This document shows, in pieces, positions 1 to 11,583 of a DNA stretch of 64,000 nt. Numbering within the stretch: position 1 is the stretch's first letter; each line of letters starts with the position of its first letter. The translations under genes and the position numbers were made by a program. Under the pieces are notes generated by a model. The model had not been told where the DNA came from. It worked only from the letters and a program-made list of their open reading frames with translations, and made no database searches. Source of the stretch: Ancistrus triradiatus (Eukaryota > Chordata > Actinopteri > Siluriformes > Loricariidae); contig JAJAGP010000271.1 of NCBI GenBank assembly GCA_025084515.1, positions 1 to 64,000 on the forward strand, given 5' to 3'.

Positions 1-146
1 ACTGTGAGGAAACCCACCAACATCCCAGAGCTGAAGCTGTTCTGTACGGAGGAATGGGCAAAAATTCCTCTAAGCCAGTGTGCAGGACTGATCAACAGTT
101 ACAGGAAATGTTTAGTTGCAGTTATTGCTGCACAGGGGGATCACAG
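1..146 (+). pseudogene. Tc1-A transposase C-terminal fragment, cut by window edge
   Basis: The first 146 bases match the 3' end of the Tc1-A transposase at 47980-48125 almost base for base. The translation carries the family's C-terminal block ELKLFCTEEWAKIP followed by CAGLINSYRKC. Similarity stops abruptly just after the bases that encode the last GGS residues, so the stop codon and right terminal repeat are missing. The rest of the gene lies left of the window or is absent. Tc1 transposases cut and paste their own element at TA sites; this piece has no catalytic residue and cannot be active. Confidence 0.85.
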
Positions 147-619
147 TCCTGTTACCCTAACAGATTCCTACTTCTAAAAATTATGGAACATACCACAAGT
201 CACATGTTCAATACGAAGTTGTATCATGTGTTCTCTCTTATTTTCCTGTATATTTAATGATATTGGAACTATAACTGCGAAGGTCAACGTCTCAACTTAC
301 TATCCTGTTACCTTAATTTTTTTAAGATAATAATACCTTAATTTTTTAAAGATAATAATTACAATGTAAATAGTCACAATGTGCTCAGCATCCTAATGCT
401 TTTAGTATGTATGCCATATGGTTACATGTTATGTATTTGCTAATTCTGTGCCGAAAACTCAGTCCTGCTACAGTAACAGAAGAAACCTTGTAATAAAATA
501 AAGTTGCCTGAAATTTACCAGTACTCATTATGAATAGTTAAAGATGTGTTTTAGATTTAGTGTTGAAAAACTGTAGAAATGAAGATTAATTTTTAAAGAG
601 TTATAACACGCAAATGGCA
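147..619. other. AT-rich stretch without a gene; small tandem duplication
   Basis: No coding signal is seen. A 25-base unit is present twice head to tail at 310-334 and 335-359, differing at one position. Confidence 0.6.
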
Positions 620-870
620 CCCATTCGGCGAAATGGCTCATAGACTATATAGGTAATGGGTACAAATAACAGAGTACTACTTACAATAGGACAGGCACAT
701 ACACTTACGAACACCATTTTCAGCTTGGAACAAAAAAGTAGCGGAAAGTCATCCACTCAAACACGGACGAGTAACTAAAAAAAAGTCTCTAAACACATCA
801 ACCAAGTTAGAACAGTGTCTTGTTCAAACGTGCCTTCCGACTGTTGAGGTGACCAGCTGTTTACAGTCAC
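620..870 (-). repeat. Unclassified dispersed repeat X1, copy 1
   Basis: Read on the minus strand this stretch matches 36405-36680. Shared blocks include the reverse complements of AGCGGAAAGTCAT, AGTCTCTAAACACATCAAC and GAGGTGACCAGCTG in the same order. A shorter third piece lies near 46797-46860 and shares AGTACTACTTACAATAGGA. No protein is encoded. I do not recognise the family. Confidence 0.65.
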
Positions 871-1383
871 AACATCTAGGATTAAAAGAGTTTTTTGTTT
901 CCTATTATAATTTATTATTATTTTTAAAACCTTGTTAAAGCGAACAGACATTGGTCAGATGGATACTAAATAGCTCATATCTGTCTTATATTATGAATAA
1001 CCTAGATCTGATTACCCAGTTTAAGGTCATGTTAAAGCAGTAAGGAGGCAATGCTTTTATTTGATGTGTCTAGCAGCCAGTGTAAATATTGTTGACGTAT
1101 GATTTTGGTCATAGTTTTCGTCAACGACCCTTTTGTTCCAACGAAAAACGAGACGATGACTAAATTAAAATGAATGGACACTTTTGTCAGCGAATAAAAA
1201 CGAGAAGAAAATGTTTGGCAGAGACGACATCCAATCAGATCTGATTTTGTTTTGGGTGGGGCAAGTTTATAAAAGATCCAATCATACATTTAGCATATGT
1301 GGAAAGGTGGGACATGTTGGTTAGCGATTCAATCAGTAATGCGGTAAGACGCAGACGTTTGATCTGAACCCGGGAAGACCGTA

Positions 1384-1626
1384 GTGGCTCGACAATTACT
1401 GTCAACACCTGCGAGAAAGAGGAGAATGGGTATATGGACACATTTCTCATTTGATATCAAGGAAAACAAGACTCTTTGTAAACCGTGTGGGGCGCCATCT
1501 CCGGTAAAAACACAACAAAGTTTAAACGACATCGGCAGGCCTGTCGTCCTGAAACTGCGGTCAAGCTATCAGCACCTAAATGCAAATAAAATAGGGATTA
1601 AAATATGTTTTCGGTTCGCGAAGTGA
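1384..1626 (+). pseudogene. BED zinc-finger relic of hAT transposase
   Basis: The 80-residue open frame contains GIWTHFSFD followed by KTLCKPCG. This fits the start of a BED zinc finger, which has a conserved aromatic pair and then a CxxC. The W is encoded at 1435 and the two cysteines at 1477 and 1486. The downstream part, with QHLNAN, could be the remains of the histidine half but is not clean. BED fingers are the N-terminal DNA-binding domain of many hAT transposases, and the frame sits inside a hAT element. The catalytic RNaseH-like region is absent. Confidence 0.6.
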
Positions 1627-1720
1627 ATATATTTTAACTTTGTCTAAGAAATGTTCATACTGTATTTAAGGAGTATTCGGGTAACATTCTATACTATAAT
1701 TATGAATAAATGCTAATAGA

Positions 1721-2066
1721 GCATGCACATATATCTGGTCTTCTTATCTTATATGTTTAATAAAGCTCATAATATATCATTTGTTCCAACTTGATTCTAT
1801 TCTACAATATCTCATGAGTGTCCACACCAAGTTTGAAGCAGATCTTTGATGGAAATTGAGTTTTGGTGACCACTTTAATATATACTGTTATTATAATGCA
1901 TGCATATAGACCTGAGCTTATAGCTTAATTAGATCTTATAATATATCATTCATTCCAACTTGATTCTTTTCTAGATTATCTGCTGAATGTCCACACGGAG
2001 TGTGAAGCAGATCTATGGTGGAAAATGTGAGTAATAACCACTTTAATGTCCACTTTTATTATCAAT
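1721..2066. repeat. Diverged tandem duplication inside hAT element
   Basis: Two units of about 177 and 169 bases lie head to tail, each beginning GCATGCA (1721 and 1898); a third start is seen at 2067. Shared blocks include TATAATATATCATT, TCCAACTTGATTCT and GAAGCAGATCT. Confidence 0.75.
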
Positions 2067-2289
2067 GCATGCATGTACATGTTTCACTTTAAAAGGGAAA
2101 TGTTAAAAAACCATTTATGTATTGCAACCTTTACATTTCATATTTTAGTCGAGTAAATCTACTGTAGACTTAGTTTGACTATAAATTTATTATAATTAGT
2201 CGATGAAAACTAGACTAAAACTAAAAATAATTCATATGACTAAATTGTGACTAAAACTAAATCAAAATTTGCTGACAAAATTAACACTT

Positions 2290-2838
2290 CTAGCAACTGA
2301 ATTTTTTTTTGCTCCTGAGAAAATGGAAGACATATGTAGTGTCAGTGCCCTGGTCATCCTTCTCAGCATTGAACGATAGCAATCATATGAAAAGAGAGAC
2401 TCCCAGGCAGGACCAGGTAGAATTAGAGCTAGTATAATAATTGCTGTTCACTTAAGCACCATTGAGTTTGTGGTTGTCAACACTGGCACACGAGATCAGG
2501 AGTCAAAGCCAAAAACCATGTAAGGAGAAATCCATGGTACTAACACAGCCGTAAGGTTAATCGATTCTCTTTGAACAAGTGTTTCAAAAGCTTTGAAGTG
2601 CACATGCTGTCTGTAATGGGTGTGGAGATTTGGGTTTTACAGACTTGGTTGAACATCAAATTCTCTTGTCGGATGAGTCTGCCAACCAAATTATATTCTG
2701 GTGAAAAGTGATCAAGGCAGAGTGTCTTTTAACTGGGTATATTGTTTATAAGTTTCAGCACTTAGACTGTGTTTGGAAAAGCACTAGATGGTTTACCATT
2801 AAAACTTATAGAGGAAGCTTTGAATCCTTTGACTAGTG
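2290..2838. other. No recognisable gene
   Basis: No long open frame and no repeat family I can name. It could include the decayed upstream part of the retroelement that begins near 2843, but I see no motif to support that. Confidence 0.5.
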
Positions 2839-2842
2839 CAAG

Positions 2843-3420
2843 ACCTTACGAGTGCTTCATTTAGCTGGACAAGCCGAAGCAAAAACAGATTTTCGCACTC
2901 CCTTCGGAGATTTCAAGCGCATAGCTGTTGGTTTATGTAATGCCCCATGTACTTTCCAGCAAATAATGAAGTGGATTTTTGGTGACCAATCGGTTCTTGT
3001 GCTTCTCTCTCTTGTCCTTTGACTATGTGGCTGATGTTCCCTATTTCTGCCCATCTGAACAGGCTGGAACTAAACATCTCCAGCTGCTTTGTGGTGGGTT
3101 TTGCAATCGTGCTGCCTTTCTAAATAAGTTGGTGTGAATTTACAGCCCATGGTCGGTCATCAGGTTCATTCCAGGACCATTGCGAGCAAAGGTTGACCAA
3201 AGGCAAACTAATCACTCCCTCTGCGTTAGACTACTTTTGTAAGCCCTTTATTTTTAAAGCGGATGCTAGACATCTGGTTCGTGGTGCCATTTTGTCTCAG
3301 GACCATGAGGGAATTTGCTTCTGACCAGCTTTGCAGGCCATGACCAACAGGTGTGCAATGAAACTGAAAATTGTTGAACAGAAGCATGAATCACCGTGGG
3401 TCAAAGATTACAGAGTAAAC
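2843..3420 (+). pseudogene. Ty3/Gypsy reverse transcriptase and RNase H relic
   Basis: A frame from about 2859 reads AGQAEAKTDFRTPFG and continues DFKRIAVGLCNAPCTFQQIM, the classic Gypsy reverse transcriptase fingers/palm block. A stop follows near 3021. The next segment, in another frame, contains YVADV where the family has the catalytic YxDD, so the active site is lost. Near 3240-3320 the string KPFIFKADARH followed by GAILSQDHEG matches the start of Gypsy RNase H. No LTRs, primer-binding site, integrase or gag are seen nearby. This is an old, short pol remnant. Confidence 0.85.
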
Positions 3421-3744
3421 AGACAATAATCGCATGGAGCCACATTCTGACAGTTTGGTTGGCTTGTCTTTTTTGAGGAGTACTCATTGACAAAAACTAA
3501 AGCACCCAGATTTAAATGTATTATTGCTGCAAAACTCTGCATGCATTTATGCAGGCAGATATGTAAATGGTTAAAGGTGTGATCTGATTACACACTGGGT
3601 CTTGCCACAAGGGAACGTAGAAGTCCCCCAATGTCTGTAAAAAGGCTCTCAGAGGCTACTTTTGGATAGTATACTTCTTGGTGAGAGATCGTTTGACTAC
3701 TAGACATGCCTCAAAGATATTCACTCAAAGATATTTTCCTGAGT

Positions 3745-4436
3745 TGACAGGGGAACTGAGAGGGGGTGCATCATTGGACTGAGAGTAGCAGGGTGGTCCT
3801 TTTGACGGATTACCTGCTATCTAGGCTGGAGCAGTGGTTTCGTGAAGGCATGCACACACAGCAAACAGAATCCCCACGGCCCTGACAGACCACCAGTAGA
3901 GAGCCGAGCAGCTCAGACAGTTTTTTGTTGTCCAGAAACAAGTTGCACCTTCACTACACACCCCTGTCTTTGCCAGACCATTTTCAGGTGCTTAGCAGAA
4001 GGGAATTTGTTGTCAAGGCACCATCATGTGTCCTAACACTGACAGCCAGCCAGCCAGCCGTCGTCACCTTAGTTAGCAGTGATGTCCTGAACGGAAATCC
4101 TGGACTGCTATGGACTTTAGAGACGAATAGAGGTTCTGTTTGGGATCCAATGATGGTCGAGTATGGAAGCCTCATGGTATGCGCTTCTATCCTGCCTTTG
4201 CTGTGGAAAGACACACTGCCCTAGCTGCTAGAGTGATGATCTGGGGAGTCATCGCAAATGACAGTAGGTCATCCCTAGCAGTGATACGAGGGACACTAAA
4301 AACTCAGTGACATGTGCAGGATATTCTATGGCCACATTTGTTGCCTTTCATTGCAGGACTTTCAACTGGCATTTTTCAACAGGATAATTCTCACACGCAG
4401 CAAAGGTTTCCTAGGAATGATTCTGCCATATTGCAA
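3745..4436 (+). pseudogene. Tc1-B transposase pseudogene, 3' end lost
   Basis: Fragments in several frames align with a Tc1-like DD34E transposase. Near 3760 RGRIIGLRVAG fits the N-terminal helix-turn-helix region. At about 4129-4200 RFCLGSNDGRVWKPHG fits the region after the first catalytic aspartate. At about 4230-4400 MIWGVIANDSRSSLAVIRG and then IFQQDNSHTQQ fit the MVWG block and the QQDN block with the second catalytic aspartate. The third catalytic residue (SPDLSPIE block) is absent because the sequence is interrupted at 4437. Frameshifts and a stop near 4307 make it inactive. Confidence 0.8.
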
Positions 4437-4819
4437 CACTCTTCAGAGATGGGTTTTGTAACCTTTTCCAGCCTGATGAGCATCAACAAATCTTTTTTCC
4501 TGAGATCCTCAGAAATCTCCTTTGTTCGTAGGTATAGGTATCTCGTTCATGATGCCATTGCAAGTGACAGTGCATAGATCTAAATGGCAGGACATGCAGT
4601 GGGGGAAAAAAAGTATTTAGTAATATTGGATCATTTTGCTCAATATTTAAATGACCAAGTATAATATTTTTGTCTCATTTGTATAACTGAAATTAGACTT
4701 TATCTACTTTCATGACTTGTGTGAAAATCTTATGATGTTTTAGGTCATATTTACGCAGAAATATAGACAATTCAATATAGCAAATTCTAAAGGGGTCACA
4801 AACTTTCAAGCACCACTGT
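4437..4819 (-). mobile_element. Tc1-A fragment nested in Tc1-B, with a Tc1-E scrap
   Basis: 4437-4535 matches the minus-strand N-terminal transposase region of the Tc1-A copy at 25298-26838. 4620-4819 matches its right terminal repeat, ending CAAACTTTCAAGCACCACTG before TA. Between them, near 4592-4619, lies a short sequence like the Tc1-E terminus (CAGTGGGGGAAAAAAAGTATTTAG, given here as its two halves CAGTGGGGGAAA and AAAAGTATTTAG). The left part of Tc1-A is missing. Confidence 0.75.
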
Positions 4820-5001
4820 ACACTATCCAAAAGCAGCTTCCAAGAAACTTTTTATACAGTAGCGGGGGAAGCACTTTTAGACCCTCTTGTGGCAAGACCC
4901 AGTGTCTAATCAGACCACACCTGTAATCGTTTCATATCTCCCTGAGACAGAACGGCATTCCGAGTTTCTGTCTGGGTGCTTTATTTTTTTGTCAGTGGTT
5001 A

Positions 5002-6430
5002 TATTATGGTGCTGACTCTGGAATACCTTGTTAAAATGATTATTATAAAATAAAAGGATATGTGGATCTGCATTTGTGGGTTGTGACAGGTAGCTCATGT
5101 GAATACAGTGACCATAATCGAAGGGGATGGGGCAGAAAGAGTTTTGTTGAATGTAGGGTGAGGTCATTGAATATCTGCCATTTTATTGAAGCTTCTGTAC
5201 ACAGGCCCCTATTCTCACGTGAAAATAAGAGGAAGCCCACGTTCCAAAGTATGTATTTTCTCACTCACATATTTCTTTCTCTCTCTCTCTCTCTCTGCAT
5301 TCACAGTTTCTTTCTGTCTGAGTCACTACGGGCAATTTGTGTGCCTGTCCTAAAGTGCCATGCTGGGCCATTGTAGCAGAAGAAGCATCAAGAAAACCAG
5401 TACTACAGCTGCTTCCAAACCCCTGCTGTGTTCCCTCCCTACTGGGCCATTGTGCCATTCCTGGGCATCACACAATGCCCACACTACAGGCATGGTCACG
5501 ACAACACGGTTTTGATATAGCCCTGGGCACACCGACCCCAAAAAAGAGAGCCTGCCATGGCACACTGGTCAAGACACGCGAACACTTGCTGACATCCCCC
5601 ACTGATCAGGGTAGTGTGTAATCAGTTCAGCCTGCCAGGGTCAGAGGGATTTGATGCATGCAGGGATTGGCACCAGTTAAATCAGATTTGTAACAGGTGG
5701 TGCTCGTTTTCCTAATGCTAATATCCCGCTAGTCTATTCTTATTTCTTCCTCAGCCCTATCTGAAAAAAGTTGCCAGTTGTTATTGGTACTGGCAAGAAT
5801 TCAGGCTATAAATAACATCTAAGGTCTATAAATTGATTCATGAAGTACTTACTCTCCTTTATAACATATATCGGACAGGGTGTTATGCCGGAGGTGGCCA
5901 TTTGTTTCAAATCAGTGACGTTCTGCAAGCATAATGAAAGAGAGTCCCGTGGGCGACGGCATGCGGCTACAAAGTTTTGCATTTGCTTCAAAGCTTTCTC
6001 TTGCTGAGGGTATGGAGGCACGGCATGTTCAGACAAAGTGCGAAGAATCCACCTGATGATGGCTGCAGCTGGACAAACTTAGTCATTATAGGCTGTTTCG
6101 TCCACATGCCTCCCAAGTATGCAGAACTTAACCAGGAGCGAGTGCCTTCACGGCACAGGACACACGATGGGGGCATCCAAAAACGATGCCTTCCCCACAT
6201 AACCACACCCTCAACTGTCATAGTTTGCCAAAGGACAAGTCCCGACCTTGAAACTTGTTCACAACTAAACACAAAACTAAACACCCTGACTGAGAGGCAG
6301 TAATCAATAAATCAAATCATGCTGCACATTGCTTGCCTGTGGAATGAACAAAATTCAAAATAGAGTACAGTTTCTGCTGAATATGTATTTATGTGTATTA
6401 TTGGATACTCATTCACATTGTAAAGTTCAA
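5002..6430. other. No recognisable gene; CT microsatellite
   Basis: Short open frames occur on both strands but none resembles a protein family I know. A TC/CT run occupies about 5273-5296. The part around 5340-5620 is somewhat GC-richer and repeats GGGCCATTGT twice. Confidence 0.5.
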
Positions 6431-6432
6431 TA

Positions 6433-7050
6433 CAGTGGTACCTCAGTTCTCCACCACCTCGGAACTTGTCGAATTCAGTTTTGTCTCGGCTCTCACGCTT
6501 GCTCGTTGCTTGCTCGGTGCTTAGCAAGTATGCTAGCACCTGGAGTTCACCAATAGAGTAAGTGTTTTGCTGTTTCATTTCACTTTCAATCCATTGATCC
6601 ACTAAATTACATGACATTTTTCAACACTTTATTATACAATAAGCTTTGTGTTAATGATTTTAGCCAACCTTAGGTTAATTTAAGTGTTTTAAACATTAAC
6701 TTACTTATCATTACTTGTTATAGGCTCCACTATGATACAGTATAGACCGCCCTACCAAACATACATTTAGCTTGTGATGGATTTGTTGAACATATCCCCA
6801 TTGTAAATCAGGGAGCACCTGTACGATATAACTCCATTAATAGATATGATGCCTTATACAGTGTGGATTTTCTGGCGGTCTGGAACGGATCAATTCAATT
6901 TCCATTATTCCTTATGGGAAAAAATTGCTCGGTACTCGTCATTCGATTCGAGTCGTATTTCGATTCCCGACAAGCCTTCTGGAAAGATTTATCACCGAGC
7001 TGCCACTTTATAAATTGTAAAATGGTCCATCGTAAAACGGGGGCTACCTG
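6433..7050. mobile_element. Mosaic of pogo/Tigger-like MITE ends
   Basis: The left end, CAGTGGTACCTCAGTTCTCC after TA, resembles the terminal repeat of Tigger-like elements. An interior block with GGTCTGGAACGGATCAATTC and TTCCTTATGGGAAAAAATTG near 6868-6930 is typical of the other half of such elements. Two further ends pointing the other way are seen: GGGAGCACCTG before TA at 6822 and GGGCTACCTG before TA at 7051. They suggest more than one nested copy. No transposase is encoded. Confidence 0.6.
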
Positions 7051-7052
7051 TA

Positions 7053-7917
7053 ATTATTATAATTAGCTGTAATTATTAACTGATCAAGTGGTCTCTCTCC
7101 TTTTGTGGTAGAATGCCTGTTTTGGGCTTATTTTTTCGAGCCAAGTCGTTTCTTTTGGGCCTATAGTCCTGGTTGCTTGTTTTCTCTTCTGGCAAGACTG
7201 ATCTCCAGGATACTCCTTAAGCTAGCCCACAGGCAGGTGGGTTGCACCGTCTCAGTAACATTATTAGACATTAAAGGACCCACTTGGGTGTGGCCCATGT
7301 TAGTTGTAATAATACCCCTCTTTTGTTATTACTCTGGGCTTGAGGAGCTGCCGACTACCAGTGCTAAATTGAAGTAGAATTCGAAAGCAGACAGGCTTAG
7401 TCACCTTACTCGCATTCAGTACAGGACAGACATCTGGGAGCCAAAACTTTATCATGCGGATCCAACATCTTGTTGATCTCTCAGTGCTAAAGCATGGACC
7501 TTCTCCCAGAGGTGCTCCTTCTGCCAGAAGGCATCATCACATTCTCGAAGATGCTCTCATCGCTTCTTATTTTGCTTGCAGAAATCTGGATCTGGATTTA
7601 TAAGTACCATTGTAAGGTGAGATGTTGGTCCATGCAGCATCCCACAGTAACTTAATCACTAAAACCATTTTGCTATTGGCTATGTTTGGGAAGAATTTAA
7701 TGGAAATTTAATGATTGAGAGAGACATGTGATTGTCACATAATGACAATAGTACATGGATCAGTATTGTAGACTAATGTGCCTGGCAAAAACAACTTGTT
7801 CCCCAGTAGTTTGCTTTGGAAAATTGTTTACTCTGAAACTGGATAATTTTATATCCTGAGATTAATGCTAGGATGAAATAGAATAAATTAAAAAACATTG
7901 AGGGCATTGTAGATGTT
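7053..7917. other. No recognisable gene
   Basis: A 90-residue plus-strand frame at 7105-7377 is open but shows no known motif and no flanking signals that would support it. Nothing else is seen. Confidence 0.45.
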
Positions 7918-8010
7918 CAACCAAGTTGCAAGTCTAGGGTGATAGTGACAAGGAAAAACTCCCTAAATGTTATAAGGAAGAAACCTTGGGAGGACCAAGA
8001 ATTAAACATT
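7918..8010 (-). repeat. Dispersed fish repeat, core GACAAGGAAAAACTCCCT, copy 1
   Basis: The block from AGGGTGATAGTGACAAGGAA to AAACCTTGGGAGGACCAAG recurs near 34150-34222, and its reverse complement is found at 20520-20672. It is a common teleost interspersed repeat; I do not assign a class. Confidence 0.65.
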
Positions 8011-10107
8011 TAAAAAGTTATCTAATTAAGCTTATAGTAATTGTTTGAATGAATATTATCTAAAAAATATTAACAAAGAGAACATATTAAATATATACAA
8101 ATTAAAATGAAATACAATAATATGTAGACTAGAGATAATGTAATATGGAGAGTATTATAAAATAGAGAATATAAAACAATGGCATATAAGACAATTGTGA
8201 AACTAAGGAAAATATTGAATAACATCACTTTAAAAAAATATGCATATCAGTATTATTTAGTCCAGTCACTGTAGTAACTTGTGTCCTTAGTGGGAATGGT
8301 TCACAGTCCAGTACCAGTGTGATTGTGATCTTCTTTTTTTTGCTGTTTAAGATAAGTAAAATCTTATGTCACTGTAAAACTGTGAATTGTTTCACTTAGC
8401 CCTTTCTCTCTCTGTCTCTCGCCCTCTCCCACAAATGCATTTATGGTATGGGAAACTGTCCTTTATGTGACAGCGCAACATATTTCCTGCTGTACTTATG
8501 ACACGGGCAGGTATTTCAGAAAAGGGCAGGAAACTGAGATGCGTCCAGAAGCTGGAGAGGCTATGACAAACGACTGGTGTGGTGTGTTGCAAAAATGCAG
8601 TTCTTCTTACTTCCCTTGTTTCCCCTGTGATGCAACAAAATAGAACTAACTCTCAAAAACGAATTCACAACTGTCCTGTGATCCACATGCAGCACAATTC
8701 ACCTGAGTGGTAAAACCTGCTCATTGTCATCACCTCGGGGCTTATAATTAGTGCAGTGCCAGCCAAACATTGCTCAACATTCAGTCTGCTCACGCTGATG
8801 CCGCATGCGTTTAATACAACGTTTGTGTTTACTAAAACCACCAGAAGCTGTGCTGTCATTACAACTGCTGTACTACAAAAGCTAATGAATCTGACAAGGT
8901 AATATACAGGTTAAGTAGGTTAATTACCATAATAATAAAGATAATAACTTTATCGGACAACGGCTAGACATGCGAATGGACGTATGTGGAGAATACCTGG
9001 ACATTTGAATATTCAAAGGCTTTTACATTCTAACAAATCTTATTTGTCTGCATTTTAAATATTTTGTAACTCCACTTTAAGGCAACTTGCTTGAGATTTC
9101 TTGATTTTGCCAAAGCCGTGTTCAAGGGGTGGTTCAGTTAAATGAAGTGGAATAAATTCCACCATCACAATGTATTAGAGGTAATAGCAATCATTTCATT
9201 TTGAGTAATTTAATGGATATGGCTAGATATGTGATTTCAGACTGAGGTCAGACTTGAATAATGTGGAATTTTTGTATGACTCACGTTGCTAAACAGCTAT
9301 TGTTGGCGCTTGCAGGTCCTGTACTGGCGGGTGGCTATCTCACACCCATTGGATTAAAAAGCTCAATTTTCACCTCTCCTGAAATGTCAACCCTTAAAAA
9401 CGGTGATGGCCTGCAGTTTATCATCCGAAAAAATGTCATATTTACGTCACGCTCGTGAGGGAGAGAAAAAGGCCTTTTGTTCATGAGCATGAGGAGGCCT
9501 CCAGTGATAGGTACCCACATACAACCTGATATGCTGAGTGATTGAAAGTCAGTGGAAATGTCAAACACTGTAAAGGAGGGGCGGCTGGAAAATGTCACTT
9601 TGCGCTTGGGAGAAATTAACCCTAGATCTGGTGATCAGTCCATTCCAAATCCTCCGGGCGCTGGCTTTATCTGGATCCACTTCGAGTTCTGTACTGAAAA
9701 TCTGGACCAGATTTGGTTCTATTTGTGCATCTATGGTGGAGCTGTAGGAGCACAATATTACCAAATAATTGCCAGATGAGAGATTTTGGAAAGGCCTAAA
9801 TCACAGGATCTGTTGAGTATTCCTGAGGAGCTAGCTAAAAGAGAAACAGTGAGAGTGTGTGTGTTCTGGCACATAGCCAGTCACTTAGCCTGTGGCATCA
9901 ATACATGAGCCAGTACTCCAGTAGACACACCCTCTCTCTGATGAATCACAGTGTGGGCGACACACACACACACACACCCCAACATAAAAGGTGTAACATG
10001 AAACTCTATCAAATTAAATTGATCGAATAAAAATATACACCCATTAAATGAGTTCCTAATAAAATGACACGCTGCCAGCTGGAATCACATACCACTGTGT
10101 ACATGAC
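8011..10107. other. AT-rich stretch without a gene; CA microsatellite
   Basis: 8011-8260 is strongly AT-rich. Short frames near 8443-8640 and 9261-9780 show no recognised domain. A pyrimidine-rich CT run lies near 8400-8430 and a CA run at 9961-9977. Confidence 0.5.
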
Positions 10108-11581
10108 TTATCTTAAACTTAGCCCCCCCCCCACATCCAAACCTTATTTTAAACCCACATTCAACTCCTACCCTGTACCTTTACTTCTATCTCCTACTCT
10201 ACATACTACTTTACTCAATATCCAACTCTTACCCGGCTTCCCCACCCAACTCTGTAAACCACTATACCCAACACCCAACTCTTACCCTGCATCCCTCCCA
10301 CATCCAACTCCTACTGTGCTCCCCACTTTACCAAACATCAAACTCAACAGCCTATTATACTCATTTCCTACTCTACAGACCATCATACCAAACATCGAAA
10401 TTGCCTGCATTCCTCCCAAATCCCACTCCTACTCTCCCATTTGCTGTGTCCTGTCCATTCTCTAAACCCCACTATATCCAACAGCCAAATCTTAGCCTAC
10501 ATTCATCCCACAGCCAACTCCTACTCTCCCCTCGGCTATACCCAGGTTCTAATCTATAGCCCACACTACCAATTACCCACACTTAAAACACAGCAACTAA
10601 ACTCAACTTCCAGCTCTTACCCAACTCTTATACTCCTACTTTACACACCACTACGCCCAACATCTAAGTCCTACCATGCTCCCATACCCAACTCCTACCC
10701 TGTAAACCACTATAGTCAATACTCAACTCTTACTCTGCATCTCTCCCACTGCCAGTTTCTACTCTACACCCCACTATATCCAACACCCAACTCTTACTGA
10801 GCATTCCTCCAACAATCAACTTTTACTCTCCAGTCCACTGTACCAAGTACCTACTATACAGCACAATACCAATCATCCAGCACTTAATTCACACTTCAAC
10901 ATCTGACTCCTACTCAGGACAGCAACTAAACCCAACTCCCAACTCTTACTCACACTCCTACACTACACCTCACGAGGCCTGGCACCCAACTTCTAAACCA
11001 CTATAGCGAAAAACCTACTCTTGCCTTGCACTCTTTTCCCATACAGCAAGTGCTCTCCACCCCACAGCACCAAACATCCAACTTGTATCCTGCATCCCTC
11101 CAACATCCAACACCTACTCTGCACTCCACTGTACCCAGCCCCTGCTCTACAGCAACCTATATCCAACACCCATCTTTCTTCCAAGGCTGGACTCCTACTC
11201 TACAACCAACTGTACGCAACACCTACTCTTCAGCCAACTATACCCGACACCCAACACTTAACCAGTACTCCTTCAACATGACTTGTTCTCAGCACAGCAA
11301 CTCTCTCCCCACTACTTTGCTCTTCACTATGCCAAAGTCCTGCCATTTACTCACTCCCAGTTCCTAACCTACACCCCACTATACTGAACACCCAGCTGTT
11401 ATTCTGCACTCCCCTCACATCCAACTCAGCACAACAACTAAATTCTTACCCTGTACACTCCTACTCTGCACCCAGCAACCGCACAATCCTAACCTTCAAA
11501 CCACTATACCTAATACCCAACTCTAACCCTGCACCTCCCCCATATTCAAACCCTGTTCTACACCCCACTATGCCCAACAAC
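10108..11581. repeat. Degenerate G-poor minisatellite, left block
   Basis: About 1.5 kb is built from diverged copies of a unit of about 64 bases. The unit has two related halves, roughly CCACTATACCCAACACCCAA plus CTCTTACCCTGCAT and then CCCTCCCACATCCAAC plus TCCTACTCTGCA. The plus strand is almost free of G, which explains several long P/T/S/Y-rich open frames here that are not genes. The same array resumes at 12624 after a Tc1-A insertion. Confidence 0.85.
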
Positions 11582-11583
11582 TA

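Larger units (their letters stand above)
1078..2289. mobile_element. hAT-type DNA transposon, internally deleted
   Basis: The element opens with CAGTGTAAATATTGTTGACG and its other end, read inward on the minus strand, begins AAGTGTTAATTTTGTCAGCA, an imperfect terminal inverted repeat. The flanks carry an 8-base duplication, CTAGCAGC at 1070-1077 and CTAGCAAC at 2290-2297, matching at 7 of 8 positions. Eight-base target duplications are typical of hAT elements. At 1212 bp it is much shorter than an autonomous hAT. It keeps only a BED-finger-like relic and a diverged internal tandem duplication, so it must depend on a transposase supplied elsewhere, if it ever moved in this form. Confidence 0.85.
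3483..4999 (+). mobile_element. Tc1/mariner element Tc1-B, degraded, with nested debris
   Basis: The ends form long inverted repeats. The left end reads CATTGACAAAAACTAAAGCA from 3485, and the right end reads inward as CACTGACAAAAAAATAAAGC. A second conserved inverted block lies further in (GGGTCTTGCCACAAG near 3598 and its complement near 4890). TA is present on both sides, at 3481-3482 and 5000-5001. Decayed transposase sequence lies between. The 3' part of the gene is replaced by Tc1-A-derived DNA at 4437-4819. Confidence 0.85.

Noticed and set aside
5062..5621. Overlapping 94-104 codon frames as a possible gene
   Set aside because: They span a CT microsatellite, have no motif and overlap frames of similar length on both strands.
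10064..10800. Two long P/T/S/Y-rich plus-strand open frames
   Set aside because: They follow the G-poor minisatellite, where stop codons are rare by composition. No start context, motif or conserved domain.
11021..11367. Overlapping frames of 86 and 113 codons
   Set aside because: Same minisatellite composition effect.
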